From: Affinirhizobium straminoryzae
Lineage (GTDB): Bacteria > Pseudomonadota > Alphaproteobacteria > Rhizobiales > Rhizobiaceae
Length of the DNA stretch: 46,430 bases
Assembly: GCF_007004135.1 (NCBI RefSeq)
Contig: NZ_VJMG01000019.1
Coordinates: forward strand, 1-46,430
Reading direction: 5' to 3'
This document shows, piece after piece, positions 1 through 8,986 of this stretch. The stretch's first letter is position 1; each line of letters opens with the position of its first letter. The position numbers and the translations under genes are program-made. The notes beneath the pieces are model-generated. The model saw only the letters and a list, made by a program, of their open reading frames with translations, searched no databases and had not been told where the DNA came from.

Positions 1-647
1 CCGAGGACATTCCAGGGGAGCAGGTCAGGAGTCGCGTAGCGCTTCAGTTTCCCGGTTGACGGATCCAGTTTCCTGATCACGAACCGGTTGCCGTGAAGCT
101 CATTCGTGACATTCATGTGGCGCTTCAGAAAACGGATCAGACCGTTTTCTTCGATTTTGTGTTCCTTGTCGGCCATGAACAACATTTTGATGCCGGTCAG
201 GATCAGGAACACTGCAAAGATGTAGAGCACCCAATTGTACTGCTCCACGATCGTTGCACCCAGGCCGATCATGATGCCGCGAAGAATGATGACGCCAAGG
301 ATGCCCCAGAACAGGACGCGGTGCTGGTACTCGCGCGGAATGGAAAAGAAGGCGAAAATCATGGCGATGAGGAAGATGTTATCCATCGCCAACGTCTTTT
401 CCACCACGAAGGCGGTCAGGTACTGTGCAGTCGCTTCAGTATCCATCTGCCAGTAGATGAAGCCGGCAAACAGAAAACCGAGAGACAGGTACATGACTGA
501 AAGCTTCAGGCTCTCGGCAACACCGATCTCGTGGTCATCCTTATGCAGAACACCGAGATCGAATGCGAGCAGAGCCACAACCAGGCCCATGAAGACGAGC
601 CACATCCAGAGCGGCTTTCCAAGGAAGAGGAAAAACAGAATTTCCAA
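1..647 (-). CDS. TerC-family integral membrane protein (3' part missing at window edge)
   Basis: The minus-strand frame reads through the left window edge, so the C-terminus is absent. The visible 215 residues are strongly hydrophobic, with blocks such as WLVFMGLVVALLAFDLGVLHK near residues 15-35, then a membrane segment ending FIYWQ and the stretch EKTLAMDNIFLIAMIF. The acidic DN pair within a helix is typical of the TerC/Alx family, which is linked to tellurite resistance and to manganese or other metal export. The start is taken as TTG at 647 because GGAG lies eight bases upstream and it adds a typical N-terminus (EILFFLFLGKPLW). The next candidate, ATG at 605, would cut into the first helix. 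It reads away from the efflux operon. The family call is firm; the substrate is not known. Confidence 0.85.
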   Translation of the reverse strand, partial: MEILFFLFLGKPLWMWLVFMGLVVALLAFDLGVLHKDDHEIGVAESLKLSVMYLSLGFLFAGFIYWQMDTEATAQYLTAFVVEKTLAMDNIFLIAMIFAFFSIPREYQHRVLFWGILGVIILRGIMIGLGATIVEQYNWVLYIFAVFLILTGIKMLFMADKEHKIEENGLIRFLKRHMNVTNELHGNRFVIRKLDPSTGKLKRYATPDLLPWNVL

Positions 648-973
648 TTACGCGACTCCAGCTGTGTCCAATATATACGACCCCTATCTAGTTGTATCAC
701 TGAATACACCTAGCAATGGTTATGCATATGACTGCAACTTATTTAACGCCTTCGCCACACGCCGCAATTATTAAGCTGAATCGAATAAACATATCGCGTA
801 ATATTTTAGTTGATACAAGGGGCTGAATTCCGATTGGCGTTCGACTGTATGAAAATTCAGACAAACACTTGACTCGATTGGCTGATTGTTCGCTTTCCTC
901 GCATTGGGGACAAAAGAGCCGCTGAAACGCCATCGTCTGTTTGTCGGGGAGGGAGCCTGCCTTGGCTATCTCT
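648..973. other. AT-rich intergenic region, TerC promoter side
   Basis: This 326-bp stretch between the TerC gene and the 3' end of the RND gene has no convincing reading frame. It is much richer in A/T than its surroundings, particularly around 665-800, as expected of a promoter region for the leftward TerC gene. I looked for a yybP-ykoY type manganese riboswitch, which often precedes terC/alx genes, and did not recognise one. Confidence 0.4.
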
Positions 974-3900
974 TTATCGATCATGCGCAAGGGCCCCTTT
1001 CATCGGAGCATCACCCGACCCAGCCGCCTTTGCCTGTTCGACAGAAAGCAGCCAGAGCAGCAGGCAGGGCAGGAGTGTCAGCGTCAGCACGGTGGCTGCT
1101 GCCAGTCCGCCGATGATGGCATAGGCCATCGGGCCCCAGAAGATCTGGACTGCAATCGGGATCATGCCGAGGATGGCGGCCAGTGCCGTCAGCAGGATCG
1201 GCCGCGACCTATGGACAGCGGCATGCACAATTGCCTCACGGATCGGCTCACCTTTGGCAACATTCTGATCCACTTCCTGAATGAGGATGACGGCGTTGCG
1301 GATGATCATGCCAGAGAGCGCGATCACGCCGAGCTGCGCGACAAAGCCCATTGGCGTGCCGGTCGGCAGCATGGCGGCCACCACGCCGATTAGGCCGAAG
1401 GGTGCCATGGCGATCGCAAGTCCCATGCGCGAGAAGCTCTGCAGCTGGACCATCAGCAGCGCGACGATGACGATCAGCATGATCGGAAGTACTGCGAAGA
1501 CCGAGGCATTGCCCTTGGCCGCTTCTTCGGTGATGCCTCCCGACTGGATCGCATAGCCGATCGGCAGGGTTTCCCTGAGCGCGTCGAGCGAGGCATTGAC
1601 CTCGGCCGCAACGGTTGCCGGCTGCAGGCCCTTGGCGACGTCGGCCTGGACGACAATCATCGGACGGCCCTGACGGTGCCAGATGACCGGTTCTTCCAGG
1701 CCGTATTCGATCGTCGCGACCTGACGCAGCGGCACCGAACGGCCATTGCTGCCACGCAGGTTGATGTTGCCGATCGTCGCGATCGACGTGCGATCGGTCT
1801 CGATACCCTTGACCACGACATTGACCAGCCGGTCGCCGTCCCGGACGCTGGTGATGGTCGAGCCGGCGAAGATGGCAGAGATTTCGCTCGCCACCGACTC
1901 CGAGCTCATGCCCAGCGCCCGCGCCTCGATCTGGTTGACGACGACGGTCACGCGCCGCTGCGGTTCGCCAGCCGTCAGGTTGACGTCGCGGGTATTGGCA
2001 TTTTCGCCGACAATGTTGGCCACCTTCAGCGCCAGTTCGCGCACCGTCTTGTAGTCTTCGCCGGTGACACGGTATTTCAGCGGCCAGCCGACCGGGGGAC
2101 CCAGTTCGAGCGGCGAGACACGGGTGGTGACGTCGGTGAAGTCTTTCCGCATTGCCTCCTCGAGGCGGGCGCGCACGGCGTCGCGTTCGTCAATGCCCTT
2201 GGTGACGACGACGGTCTCGCTGACATTGTCGTTTTCCAGCAGCAGATCCATCGGCAGGTAGAAGCGGACCGAACCCGAGCCGACATAGGTGGTGAAGTTG
2301 GCGACGTCGCCGTCCGCCTTCAGCAGGTCCTCGAGCTTGCGGGCCCGCTCCTCGGTCGCCTCGCGGGAGGCGTTCTGTGGCAGGGTCAGGCTGACGAGCA
2401 GTTCGGGGCGGTCGGAGGCCGGGAAGAACTGTTCCTCAAGCTTGGTCGCGCCAAAGCCGGAAAGGACGAGCAGCGCGACCGCCGTTCCCAAGGTCAGCCA
2501 GCGATGGCTGAGTGACCAGTTCAACACCCGCTTGTAGGCGGCCATCACGCGTCCGTCCTGTTCGGTATGGCGCGGCATGGTCGTGGGCAGGATCCAGGTG
2601 CCGAGCAGCGGCGAGAAGAGCACCGCGACGATCCAGGACGCGAGAAGCGAGATCAAGACAACCATGAACAGCGAGAAGGTGTATTCACCTGCGCTCGACG
2701 CTGCGAAACCGACCGGGATGAAGCCAGCGATCATGACCAGCGTGCCCGTCAGCATCGGGAAGGCAGTGGTCTCGTAGGCATGGCTTGCCGCGACCGCCCG
2801 GTCCACGCCATTCTCGAGGCTGGAAACCATGCTTTCCACAGTGATCATGGCATCGTCGACGAGAAGGCCAAGCGCGATGATCAGGGCGCCCAGCGAAATA
2901 CGCTGCAGACCGATGCCGGCGAGGTCCATGCCGAAGAAGGTCATGGCCAGTACGAGCGGGATCGAGGCGGTGATGACGAGGCCGGCCCGGGTTCCGAGCG
3001 AGACGAAGGAGACGGCGAGCACGATGACAATCGCCTCGATTAGCACCTTGACGAAGCCGCCGACGGCCTCCTTGACGACAGTGGTCTGGTCGGCCACCTG
3101 GATCATCTCGATGCCATGCGGCAGTTCGGCGGCGATCTCGGCCATGCGGGTCTTGAGGGTATCGCCGAAGGCAAGCAGGTTGCCGCCTTCGGACATGGAA
3201 ATGGCGAGACCGATGGCCGGCTCACCGTTGACCCGGAAGGCCGGCGCCGGCGGATCGACGAGGCGGCGGTCGATGCTGGCGACGTCTTCGAGCCGAATGA
3301 AGCGGTCGCCGACGCGGAAGGTCAGATCGTGCAGGCTCTTTTCGGAGGCAAAGGCACCACTGACGCGCAGCGAGATTTTTTCGCTTTCGGTGCGCACCGA
3401 ACCCGTGGGCGTGATCGAGTTCTGTGCCCGGATCGCTTCCATGGCAGCGGCAGGATCGACGCCAAGGCTCGCGAGTTTGGCCGAGGAGAATTCGATGACG
3501 ATCTCTTCTTCCTGGACGCCGAGCACATTCACCTTGCCGATATCCTTGATCGACAAGAGCTCCGCCCGCACGGTTTCGACGCGGTCACGCAGTTCGCGCT
3601 TGGAGAAGCCCTCCGCCTGGAAGGCGTAGATGCTGCCGAAGGTGTCGCCGAATTCGTCGTCGAAGAAGGGACCCTGCACGCCCTGGGGCAGGGTGGGTGC
3701 GAGATCGGAGATCTTCTTGCGGACCTGGTACCAGACGTCGGAGACCTCGGCGGGCGGGGCATCGTCCCGCAGGTTGACGAAAATCACCGACTGTCCCGCA
3801 CGGGAATAGCTTTGGGTATGGTCGAGATAGGGTGTTTCCGAGAGCTTCTTTTCCAGCTTCTCGGTCAAAAGATTGACCGTATCTGAGGTGCTGGCACCCG

Positions 3901-4090
3901 GCCAGAGTGCCGAGACCACCATGGTCTTGATGGTAAACGGCGGGTCCTCGTTGCGGGACAGGCGCTGATAGCTCCAGACGCCGGCAATCATGGTCATGAT
4001 CATCAGGAAGATGACCAGTGACTGGTGCTGCAGGGCCCAGGTCGACAAATTGAACTTTTTGCCATGCGGCTGCGATGTCTTGCCCATCAC
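974..4090 (-). CDS. RND efflux pump inner-membrane transporter
   Basis: A 1038-residue protein, the normal length for an AcrB/HAE-1 type resistance-nodulation-division transporter. A first membrane helix lies near residues 20-40, followed by a large periplasmic loop. Near residue 410 the TM4 stretch ALGLLVDDAMITVES carries the paired aspartates of the proton relay. A second half with the same layout ends in a helix cluster (about residues 860-1020). It should pump small toxic compounds out of the inner membrane or periplasm using the proton gradient, with the adaptor encoded just upstream. It overlaps the adaptor gene by four bases, so the two are translationally coupled. No outer-membrane channel gene is in the window, so a TolC-type protein from elsewhere is inferred. 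The substrate cannot be told from sequence. Confidence 0.93.
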   Translation of the reverse strand: MMGKTSQPHGKKFNLSTWALQHQSLVIFLMIMTMIAGVWSYQRLSRNEDPPFTIKTMVVSALWPGASTSDTVNLLTEKLEKKLSETPYLDHTQSYSRAGQSVIFVNLRDDAPPAEVSDVWYQVRKKISDLAPTLPQGVQGPFFDDEFGDTFGSIYAFQAEGFSKRELRDRVETVRAELLSIKDIGKVNVLGVQEEEIVIEFSSAKLASLGVDPAAAMEAIRAQNSITPTGSVRTESEKISLRVSGAFASEKSLHDLTFRVGDRFIRLEDVASIDRRLVDPPAPAFRVNGEPAIGLAISMSEGGNLLAFGDTLKTRMAEIAAELPHGIEMIQVADQTTVVKEAVGGFVKVLIEAIVIVLAVSFVSLGTRAGLVITASIPLVLAMTFFGMDLAGIGLQRISLGALIIALGLLVDDAMITVESMVSSLENGVDRAVAASHAYETTAFPMLTGTLVMIAGFIPVGFAASSAGEYTFSLFMVVLISLLASWIVAVLFSPLLGTWILPTTMPRHTEQDGRVMAAYKRVLNWSLSHRWLTLGTAVALLVLSGFGATKLEEQFFPASDRPELLVSLTLPQNASREATEERARKLEDLLKADGDVANFTTYVGSGSVRFYLPMDLLLENDNVSETVVVTKGIDERDAVRARLEEAMRKDFTDVTTRVSPLELGPPVGWPLKYRVTGEDYKTVRELALKVANIVGENANTRDVNLTAGEPQRRVTVVVNQIEARALGMSSESVASEISAIFAGSTITSVRDGDRLVNVVVKGIETDRTSIATIGNINLRGSNGRSVPLRQVATIEYGLEEPVIWHRQGRPMIVVQADVAKGLQPATVAAEVNASLDALRETLPIGYAIQSGGITEEAAKGNASVFAVLPIMLIVIVALLMVQLQSFSRMGLAIAMAPFGLIGVVAAMLPTGTPMGFVAQLGVIALSGMIIRNAVILIQEVDQNVAKGEPIREAIVHAAVHRSRPILLTALAAILGMIPIAVQIFWGPMAYAIIGGLAAATVLTLTLLPCLLLWLLSVEQAKAAGSGDAPMKGALAHDR

Positions 4091-5166
4091 TGACCCTCCC
4101 GTGCCTCGAGCTTGACCACTTCGCCGTCACGCAGCTTGCTGACACCGGCTGTGGCGACGATGTCGCCCGTGTTGAGGCCGGAGGCGACATAGATGTTCTG
4201 GTCGTCGTATCGGTCGATTTGAACAGTCCGATAAGAGAGCTTGCTCGATGTCTTGTCGAAAACGAAGACGGCCGTGGCGCCGTTTTTGTTGGTGAGTGCC
4301 GAGGCGGGGAGCTCAACCAGCTCCTTCGGCGACAGTACGATGGTGCCGAGCACGGCGGCGCCGAACGGCATGCGCTGGCCCTTGTCGTCGAGCGACACCT
4401 TCACCCGGAAGGTCCGTGTGACGGGATCGGCGGAGGGCGTCACCTCGCGGATGGTGCCAGTTGCCGTGGCGGCCGGGTTGGAAATCAGACTGACCTTTAC
4501 CTCGGTCGTCCCTGCGCCGTCGTTGAGGAGTCGCTCGGGTACATCGAAAACGGCGTCGCGATCCTGATTGGAAATGATGGTAACCACCTGCTGCCCGGCT
4601 TGCACGATCTGGCCGACATTGGCGCCGACGGCCGAGACTATGCCGTCGCGCGGCGCCTTGATCTCGGTATAGGTCAGCGTCTCCTCTGCCGTCGATAAAG
4701 CCGTCGTAGCGCCTGCGAAACGCGCTTGCGCTGTCTGAAGGTTGGCTTCCGCCTCCTGCAGCTGTGCTCTCGAAATGACGTTCTTGGAGAAGAGTTCACG
4801 GTTACGCTCGGCGGTCAGCCGGGCAAACTCCAGCGCCGACTGAGCGGTGGCCAGTTCGGCGCGTGCGGTCAGCACGTTATTCTGCGAGGGCACCTTGTCG
4901 ATGCTGGCGAGCAATTCTCCGGCCTTGACCTCGACGCCGTTCTCGACGCGGAAGGTCAACTGACCATTGAGACGAAAACTCAGCGGCGTCTCGTAGCGTG
5001 GACGGGTCTCGCCGGTCTGGCTGACGGTCTCGCCAATCGAACGGATCTCGGCGACGACCGACTTGATCGGCCGTGGTGCCTTGGCTTCCGGCGCGGCCTC
5101 GCTGCACCCGACAAGCAGTCCGAGGGCGCCGAAGAGAGCAACGTATTTCGAGATGCTGGTCTTCAT
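4087..5166 (-). CDS. RND efflux periplasmic adaptor (membrane fusion protein), lipoprotein
   Basis: A 359-residue HlyD/AcrA-family adaptor. The N-terminus is a lipoprotein signal: a positively charged start, a hydrophobic run and a lipobox ending LLVGC near residue 21. A lipoyl/barrel-sandwich half (about residues 60-95), an alpha-helical hairpin rich in Ala/Glu/Leu (about 95-165, with ARAELATAQSALEFARL) and a second lipoyl half (TYTEIKAPRDGIVS) follow, then beta-barrel and membrane-proximal domains. It bridges the RND pump to an outer-membrane channel. It lies in one operon with the TetR gene upstream and the pump downstream, with four-base overlaps at both ends. Confidence 0.92.
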   Translation of the reverse strand: MKTSISKYVALFGALGLLVGCSEAAPEAKAPRPIKSVVAEIRSIGETVSQTGETRPRYETPLSFRLNGQLTFRVENGVEVKAGELLASIDKVPSQNNVLTARAELATAQSALEFARLTAERNRELFSKNVISRAQLQEAEANLQTAQARFAGATTALSTAEETLTYTEIKAPRDGIVSAVGANVGQIVQAGQQVVTIISNQDRDAVFDVPERLLNDGAGTTEVKVSLISNPAATATGTIREVTPSADPVTRTFRVKVSLDDKGQRMPFGAAVLGTIVLSPKELVELPASALTNKNGATAVFVFDKTSSKLSYRTVQIDRYDDQNIYVASGLNTGDIVATAGVSKLRDGEVVKLEAREGQ

Positions 5167-5780
5167 TGTGCGGCTCCTTGCGAGCGCAGCCCACGGATAA
5201 GCAGTTCGATCGTCTCGTCGACGAGCTGATCGACATTGCCGAAATCGAAATCATTGAAGGTGGAAGCGAGGGTCACAATGCCATGGACGCTGGCCCAGAT
5301 AGTCTGCGTCGATCGTTCGCTGTCAGCCGTAACAATAAGGCCCGCGGCAGCAGCCTTGGCGACCTGCTCGACAAGCTGGCGATACGGCAGCATCGTTTCC
5401 TCGTCTTCCATCAAAGGCGAGGTCAGGCCCTGGTCATTTTCCAGGAAAAGCATCCGAAAACGATCACGGTCCTCAAGGCCAAAACGGGCATAGGCCGTCA
5501 TCATCGAACGAATGGCAGACAGCGGATCTTCCGTGGTCCGATGAATTTCGCCGAAGCGATTTCTGAGGTCGGTGATCGCGTCGCGGCAGAAGTCGATGAT
5601 CAGGTCCTGCTTGCTCGGATAGTAGCGATAGAGCGCAGCTGCCGTCATGCCGAGGCTATCTGCCAGCCCGCGCATCGACAATCGGGCGAGACCTTCCCGG
5701 CCCACGATCTTTGCTGCCGCCGCCAGGATTGTCCTGCGAAAGCTGCGGATTTCCTCTTCCGTCAACGCGGGTCTGGGCAT
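5163..5780 (-). CDS. TetR-family repressor of the efflux operon
   Basis: A 205-residue protein with the TetR layout. The N-terminal helix-turn-helix (about residues 12-58) includes REGLARLSMRGLADSLGM and the typical YRYYPSKQDLI that ends the domain. A variable ligand-binding C-terminal domain follows. It is the first gene of the tetR-adaptor-pump operon and overlaps the adaptor start, so it very likely represses its own operon until an inducer binds. A tandem 13-bp repeat directly upstream (5808-5833) is the likely operator. The inducer is unknown. Confidence 0.9.
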   Translation of the reverse strand: MPRPALTEEEIRSFRRTILAAAAKIVGREGLARLSMRGLADSLGMTAAALYRYYPSKQDLIIDFCRDAITDLRNRFGEIHRTTEDPLSAIRSMMTAYARFGLEDRDRFRMLFLENDQGLTSPLMEDEETMLPYRQLVEQVAKAAAAGLIVTADSERSTQTIWASVHGIVTLASTFNDFDFGNVDQLVDETIELLIRGLRSQGAAQ

Positions 5781-5807
5781 GAGTCTTTCCTTGATTCATA
5801 AATCTTA

Positions 5808-5833
5808 CGCGTTAAATAAACGCGTTAAATAAA
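5808..5833. promoter_or_regulatory. Tandem 13-bp repeat, likely TetR operator
   Basis: Two exact head-to-tail copies of CGCGTTAAATAAA occupy 5808-5820 and 5821-5833, about 28 bp upstream of the TetR start codon. The junction makes a partly symmetric site around ACGCGT. Position and symmetry fit a repressor operator overlapping the promoter of the efflux operon. That TetR binds here is inference. Confidence 0.55.
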
Positions 5834-6077
5834 CAAGTCAAGCGAGAGGACGATCTCTTTCTATGCGGATTGAGGGGCGCTCATTGTTTCACGATGATCA
5901 TGCGGGTCGGCGAGCGCCCCAAAGCAACGTTATGTCAGGTAGTCGACGCCAACCTGACAACCGTGTTTCAAGAAATCGCAGGCAGAGAAGAAACGAGGCG
6001 TGCTGATTGGTTCAGCGGATTGAGTATGGCTCTTTTGTTCCATAATTTGGATTACGCGGCTGGCGCATGTACCGGGG
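5834..6077. other. Intergenic region with two inverted repeats
   Basis: No supported gene lies between the efflux operon promoter and the IS30 end. GGGGCGCTC near 5873 is repeated inverted as GAGCGCCCC near 5914. A second perfect inverted pair, GTCAGGT/ACCTGAC, spans about 5935-5959. Their function is not recognised. Confidence 0.3.
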
Positions 6078-7186
6078 GCAGATTCCATTTTCAAATGCAA
6101 CGAAGACAATAATGGCCATGGTTTCAGGAGGATGGAATGGCCCGCTCTTTTGTGCAGTTGAGTTTGGATGAACGTCGTATCATCGCACGGATGCATGAGA
6201 AGAAGATCAGTCAGGCTGAGATCGCGCGCGCCCTTCGCCGCCACCGCTCAACGATCTGCCGAGAGCTGCGACGGAATTTCTGGCATGATCGTGACGTTCC
6301 GATTGCGGAAGGATACTGGCACATCACAGCGCATGAGATGGCGTGCGACCGGCGTCGCAAATATCGTAAGCTGTTGCACAACCCCAGTCTGTGCGCCGCC
6401 GTTGTCGATCGGCTCAAAGACGGTTGGTCACCGGAACAGATTTCTGGCCGGCTGCGGCTTGCCAGTGGCGCAACCACCCGTCTGAGCCATGAGACAATCT
6501 ACCAGTATGTTTATTCTCAGGAAGGCCAGGATCAGCAACTGGCGCGTCACCTGCCTGAACGACGTCGTAGGCGGCGACCGCGATATGCACGCAAACCCAA
6601 AAGCCTTGTCTTTCCAATGGAATGCGCCATTCGCAACAGGGCTGAAGTCATCAACTCCCGTAGTGAATTCGGTCACTGGGAAGCGGATTTGATGATCTTC
6701 AGAAAGGAGCATGGCGCTGCAAACATCGCCACCGTCGTGGAGCGCAAGAGCCGGTATACCCTGCTGTTTCGCAACAATGACCGGCGCTCGAAGCCGATCA
6801 TGAACCAGTTGATCCAGCATCTGGCACCCCTGCCCGTCCAAGCCAGGCAAAGTCTGACATTCGATCGGGGACTGGAGTTCGTCTCATGGCGCGCGTTAGA
6901 GCACGGTATGGGAACGACCGCCTGGTTCTGCGACCCCCAAGCTCCATGGCAGAAAGGCACGGTCGAGAACACAAACAAGCGTGTTCGACGATACCTGCCG
7001 CCGGAAACGATTGTGCTGGATGTCAGCAATCAGGAGATCCGCTCCCTATGTGACAGGCTGAATGACACGCCGCGCAAGTGCTTGGGGTTTCAGACGCCCA
7101 AGGAGATGTTCAGCCGACATCTGTTGTCTCTCGAACGGCAATGCCTATAGGTTTAAGGGCCGTGTTGCATTCAATCTGGAACCAGC
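6078..7186 (+). mobile_element. IS30-family insertion sequence, complete
   Basis: An element of about 1.1 kb with a single transposase and imperfect terminal inverted repeats. The left end at 6078-6101 begins GCAGATTCCA and ends AATGCAAC. The right end at 7164-7186, read inward on the minus strand, begins GCTGGTTCCA and ends AATGCAAC. The size and one-gene layout are normal for IS30 elements. No clear target duplication flanks the ends as I drew them, so the true borders could be a few bases further out, or one flank has since rearranged. Confidence 0.75.
6137..7150 (+). CDS. IS30-family transposase
   Basis: A 337-residue DDE transposase of normal length. The N-terminus has a helix-turn-helix of the IS30 kind (LSLDERRIIARMHEKKISQ, then RHRSTICREL). 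The catalytic core shows the first Asp in FGHWEADLMIF, the second in LTFDRGLEF and the Glu in KGTVENTNKRVRRYLP. There is no frameshift or internal stop, so it may be active. GGAGG seven bases before the ATG supports this start. Confidence 0.93.
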   Translation: MARSFVQLSLDERRIIARMHEKKISQAEIARALRRHRSTICRELRRNFWHDRDVPIAEGYWHITAHEMACDRRRKYRKLLHNPSLCAAVVDRLKDGWSPEQISGRLRLASGATTRLSHETIYQYVYSQEGQDQQLARHLPERRRRRRPRYARKPKSLVFPMECAIRNRAEVINSRSEFGHWEADLMIFRKEHGAANIATVVERKSRYTLLFRNNDRRSKPIMNQLIQHLAPLPVQARQSLTFDRGLEFVSWRALEHGMGTTAWFCDPQAPWQKGTVENTNKRVRRYLPPETIVLDVSNQEIRSLCDRLNDTPRKCLGFQTPKEMFSRHLLSLERQCL

Positions 7187-7427
7187 ATTGATTTTGCTTA
7201 ACACTCTCGCGCGCGCGGCCGGAAGTCCGGCATTGCTTTCAACGTTCGCAGATGAAGAAATGCCGTGGACAGGCTCGGGTCGGAGTGCGCGGCGATGCCG
7301 GGCTTGATCGAAAGCGGCTCATCGCCGAACAATATCGGCTGTTCAGGGATCATTCTGATCAATATCACTGGCAAATGTACATTTGTGGCGCTGCGCGCAA
7401 CAGGTCATCGGGAGGGGCTTAGATCGA

Positions 7428-8450
7428 ATGGCTGCTGTGGTTTTGGAACTCGATGAGGACGGCGCGCGGTTTCGGCATGGTGCCGAGGAGCGAGAGGCTG
7501 ACGGTCAGCTCGACACTCTTCTCGATCAGCGCGCTAGCGGAAGCCTGTCGGAGAAGAAGTTCCATCTGGCATTGGCTGACCTGGTCGAGCACTATCCGAA
7601 TTATATTGATGGTCATGCGCATCTCGGCTTCGTGATGCTTGAGCAAGGCAAAGCCAAACAGGCTCTCGACGCCTGCGAACGAGGGCTAGGAATTGGCCTA
7701 GCGGCTATCCCGCGGACTTACCGGGGCCTCATCGAATGGTCCTGGTTGGAAAACCGGCCTTTCTTGCGCGCAGCTCATGGTGTCGCTCTGTGCTACCAGA
7801 AACTTGGTCGACGGGATCAGGCAATCGAAATATTGGAGCATATGCTGCGCTGGAATCCCAGCGATAACCAGGGCATCCGCTACCTGATCGGCTCGGAGTG
7901 TTTGCGCTCGGGCAACGAGAAGAAGGCCCAGAAGATCTTCAAGCAAGAGGCGGACAGCTACCCTCCTTATCGCTACGAGGCTGCCTTGGTTGAAATCATG
8001 TCTGGCAAAATGGTCGAGGCCGCAACGATCCTGCGCCGGGCCTTTATCGAGAATCCATACATTGCCGAGATCTTGACCGGCACGCGGAGCCCCTTGCCAA
8101 TGGCCATCTGGCACGGATCGAACCTGTCGGAGCCCGAAACCGCAGAGGCCTATGCCGAACACTACGACGCTCTGTGGCGCTCGACTCCGGAAGCGGTTGC
8201 GTTTCTGCGCTGGCTCCATACCCATCCGAAGGTGATGCGTGAGCGCGCGGACATTTTTGCAATCAAGGAAGCGCTGCTCTGGGAACAAGGGTCCGAAAAG
8301 CGCAGTGCATTGGGCGCCCAGGAGGAAGTGTTGATGGCCGCAATCGACGACAAGCTCTCGAAAGCGATCGTTATCGGAAGGCGTGATCGCCGGGGCCAAT
8401 TCGTCAAACCCTGGCTCTATCCTCAACTGCAGCCGTGTTACGGGGTGTGA
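7428..8450 (+). CDS. Tetratricopeptide-repeat protein, function unknown
   Basis: The ATG at 7428 follows a strong GGGAGGGG ribosome-binding site; a longer frame opening at 7383 lacks one. The 340-residue product is cytoplasmic-looking with no signal peptide. TPR-like helical pairs lie at about residues 55-165, for example GHAHLGFVMLEQGKAKQAL and AIEILEHMLRWNPSDNQ followed by GIRYLIGSECLRSGN. The C-terminal half has no recognised domain. TPR proteins are usually protein-binding scaffolds. It stands alone between the IS30 and a noncoding region, and nothing nearby suggests a partner. Confidence 0.7.
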   Translation: MAAVVLELDEDGARFRHGAEEREADGQLDTLLDQRASGSLSEKKFHLALADLVEHYPNYIDGHAHLGFVMLEQGKAKQALDACERGLGIGLAAIPRTYRGLIEWSWLENRPFLRAAHGVALCYQKLGRRDQAIEILEHMLRWNPSDNQGIRYLIGSECLRSGNEKKAQKIFKQEADSYPPYRYEAALVEIMSGKMVEAATILRRAFIENPYIAEILTGTRSPLPMAIWHGSNLSEPETAEAYAEHYDALWRSTPEAVAFLRWLHTHPKVMRERADIFAIKEALLWEQGSEKRSALGAQEEVLMAAIDDKLSKAIVIGRRDRRGQFVKPWLYPQLQPCYGV

Positions 8451-8821
8451 GACTGACGGCCGGCGCTAGACCTCGCTGCTTTGGTTCCACTAAATGTTTG
8501 GCCTCGCCATCGAACCCAAACCGTCGGAGCTTCTACTACTCCCTCACCCGGCGGGACTCGATCCGCCACCGCAGCGCGCTCCATCGGCATGGGAGCGGCC
8601 GGCTCGAAGCGCTCTAGAACCTTATCGATCGCCGGAAGAAGGGTCCGTGCGCCTGGGAGCGTCCATGTCTACTCCCCGGTGTCGCTCCCATCTTTTCGGG
8701 CTACATTGCTCCTAACGAAGCCTGCAGGCGGTCACTTGATGCATTCAGGGTGCGATAATGATTTATGCTGGAATTGAGCGAGCTTCGGACGCCCACCCTC
8801 ACAGGCCACCCTCCCCCCGTC
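8451..8821. other. Noncoding stretch after the TPR gene
   Basis: No reading frame here has a ribosome-binding site or recognisable domain. It could hold decayed mobile-element sequence, but I could not assign it. It leads into a strong promoter at 8822. Confidence 0.3.
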
Positions 8822-8850
8822 TTGAAATACACCCCGGGGGGTGATATATA
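8822..8850 (+). promoter_or_regulatory. Strong promoter with palindromic operator in its spacer
   Basis: TTGAAA at 8822-8827 and TATATA at 8845-8850 are separated by exactly 17 bp, a good match to a housekeeping sigma promoter. The spacer contains the perfect inverted repeat CACCCC-GG-GGGGTG. GC-tract palindromes of this kind are used by the CsoR/RcnR class of metal or formaldehyde sensors, so regulation by such a sensor is possible but is only inference. Confidence 0.6.
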
Positions 8851-8856
8851 TATAAG

Positions 8857-8983
8857 CAGCTACGGACAGCGGGGCTTCTACTTCGGTAGTCGCCGTCAGC
8901 ATGTGCGCCCTCGAGGCCGGTACACCACGGTAAGGCACACCCGCATCCCTTTCAAAAGGCTGCCGCTTCGTGGGAGCCTTTTT
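8857..8983 (+). ncRNA. Candidate small RNA (about 127 nt)
   Basis: This interval runs from the expected start of the promoter at 8822-8850 to an intrinsic terminator at 8954-8983 and contains no gene-sized frame. A very stable hairpin lies near the 5' end: CTAC-TTCG-GTAG at 8878-8889, a UUCG tetraloop, extended by flanking GAC/GTC and GC pairs (about 8865-8897). A ten-codon frame beginning ATG at 8901 is the only short peptide option. A regulatory RNA or a leader that lost its gene are both possible. Confidence 0.55.
8954..8983. terminator. Bidirectional intrinsic terminator
   Basis: AAAAGGCT and AGCCTTTT form an eight-pair stem around a 13-base loop, with T-tracts on both sides. It would end the rightward small RNA and the leftward gene at 8987-9505. 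Confidence 0.8.
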
Positions 8984-8986
8984 CAT

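Noticed and set aside
648..900. yybP-ykoY manganese riboswitch before the TerC gene
   Set aside because: The conserved internal loops of that riboswitch were not found in the leader.
5930..6244. 104-codon minus-strand frame at the IS30 left end
   Set aside because: It spans the IS border and the transposase N-terminus antisense, so it is a chance frame.
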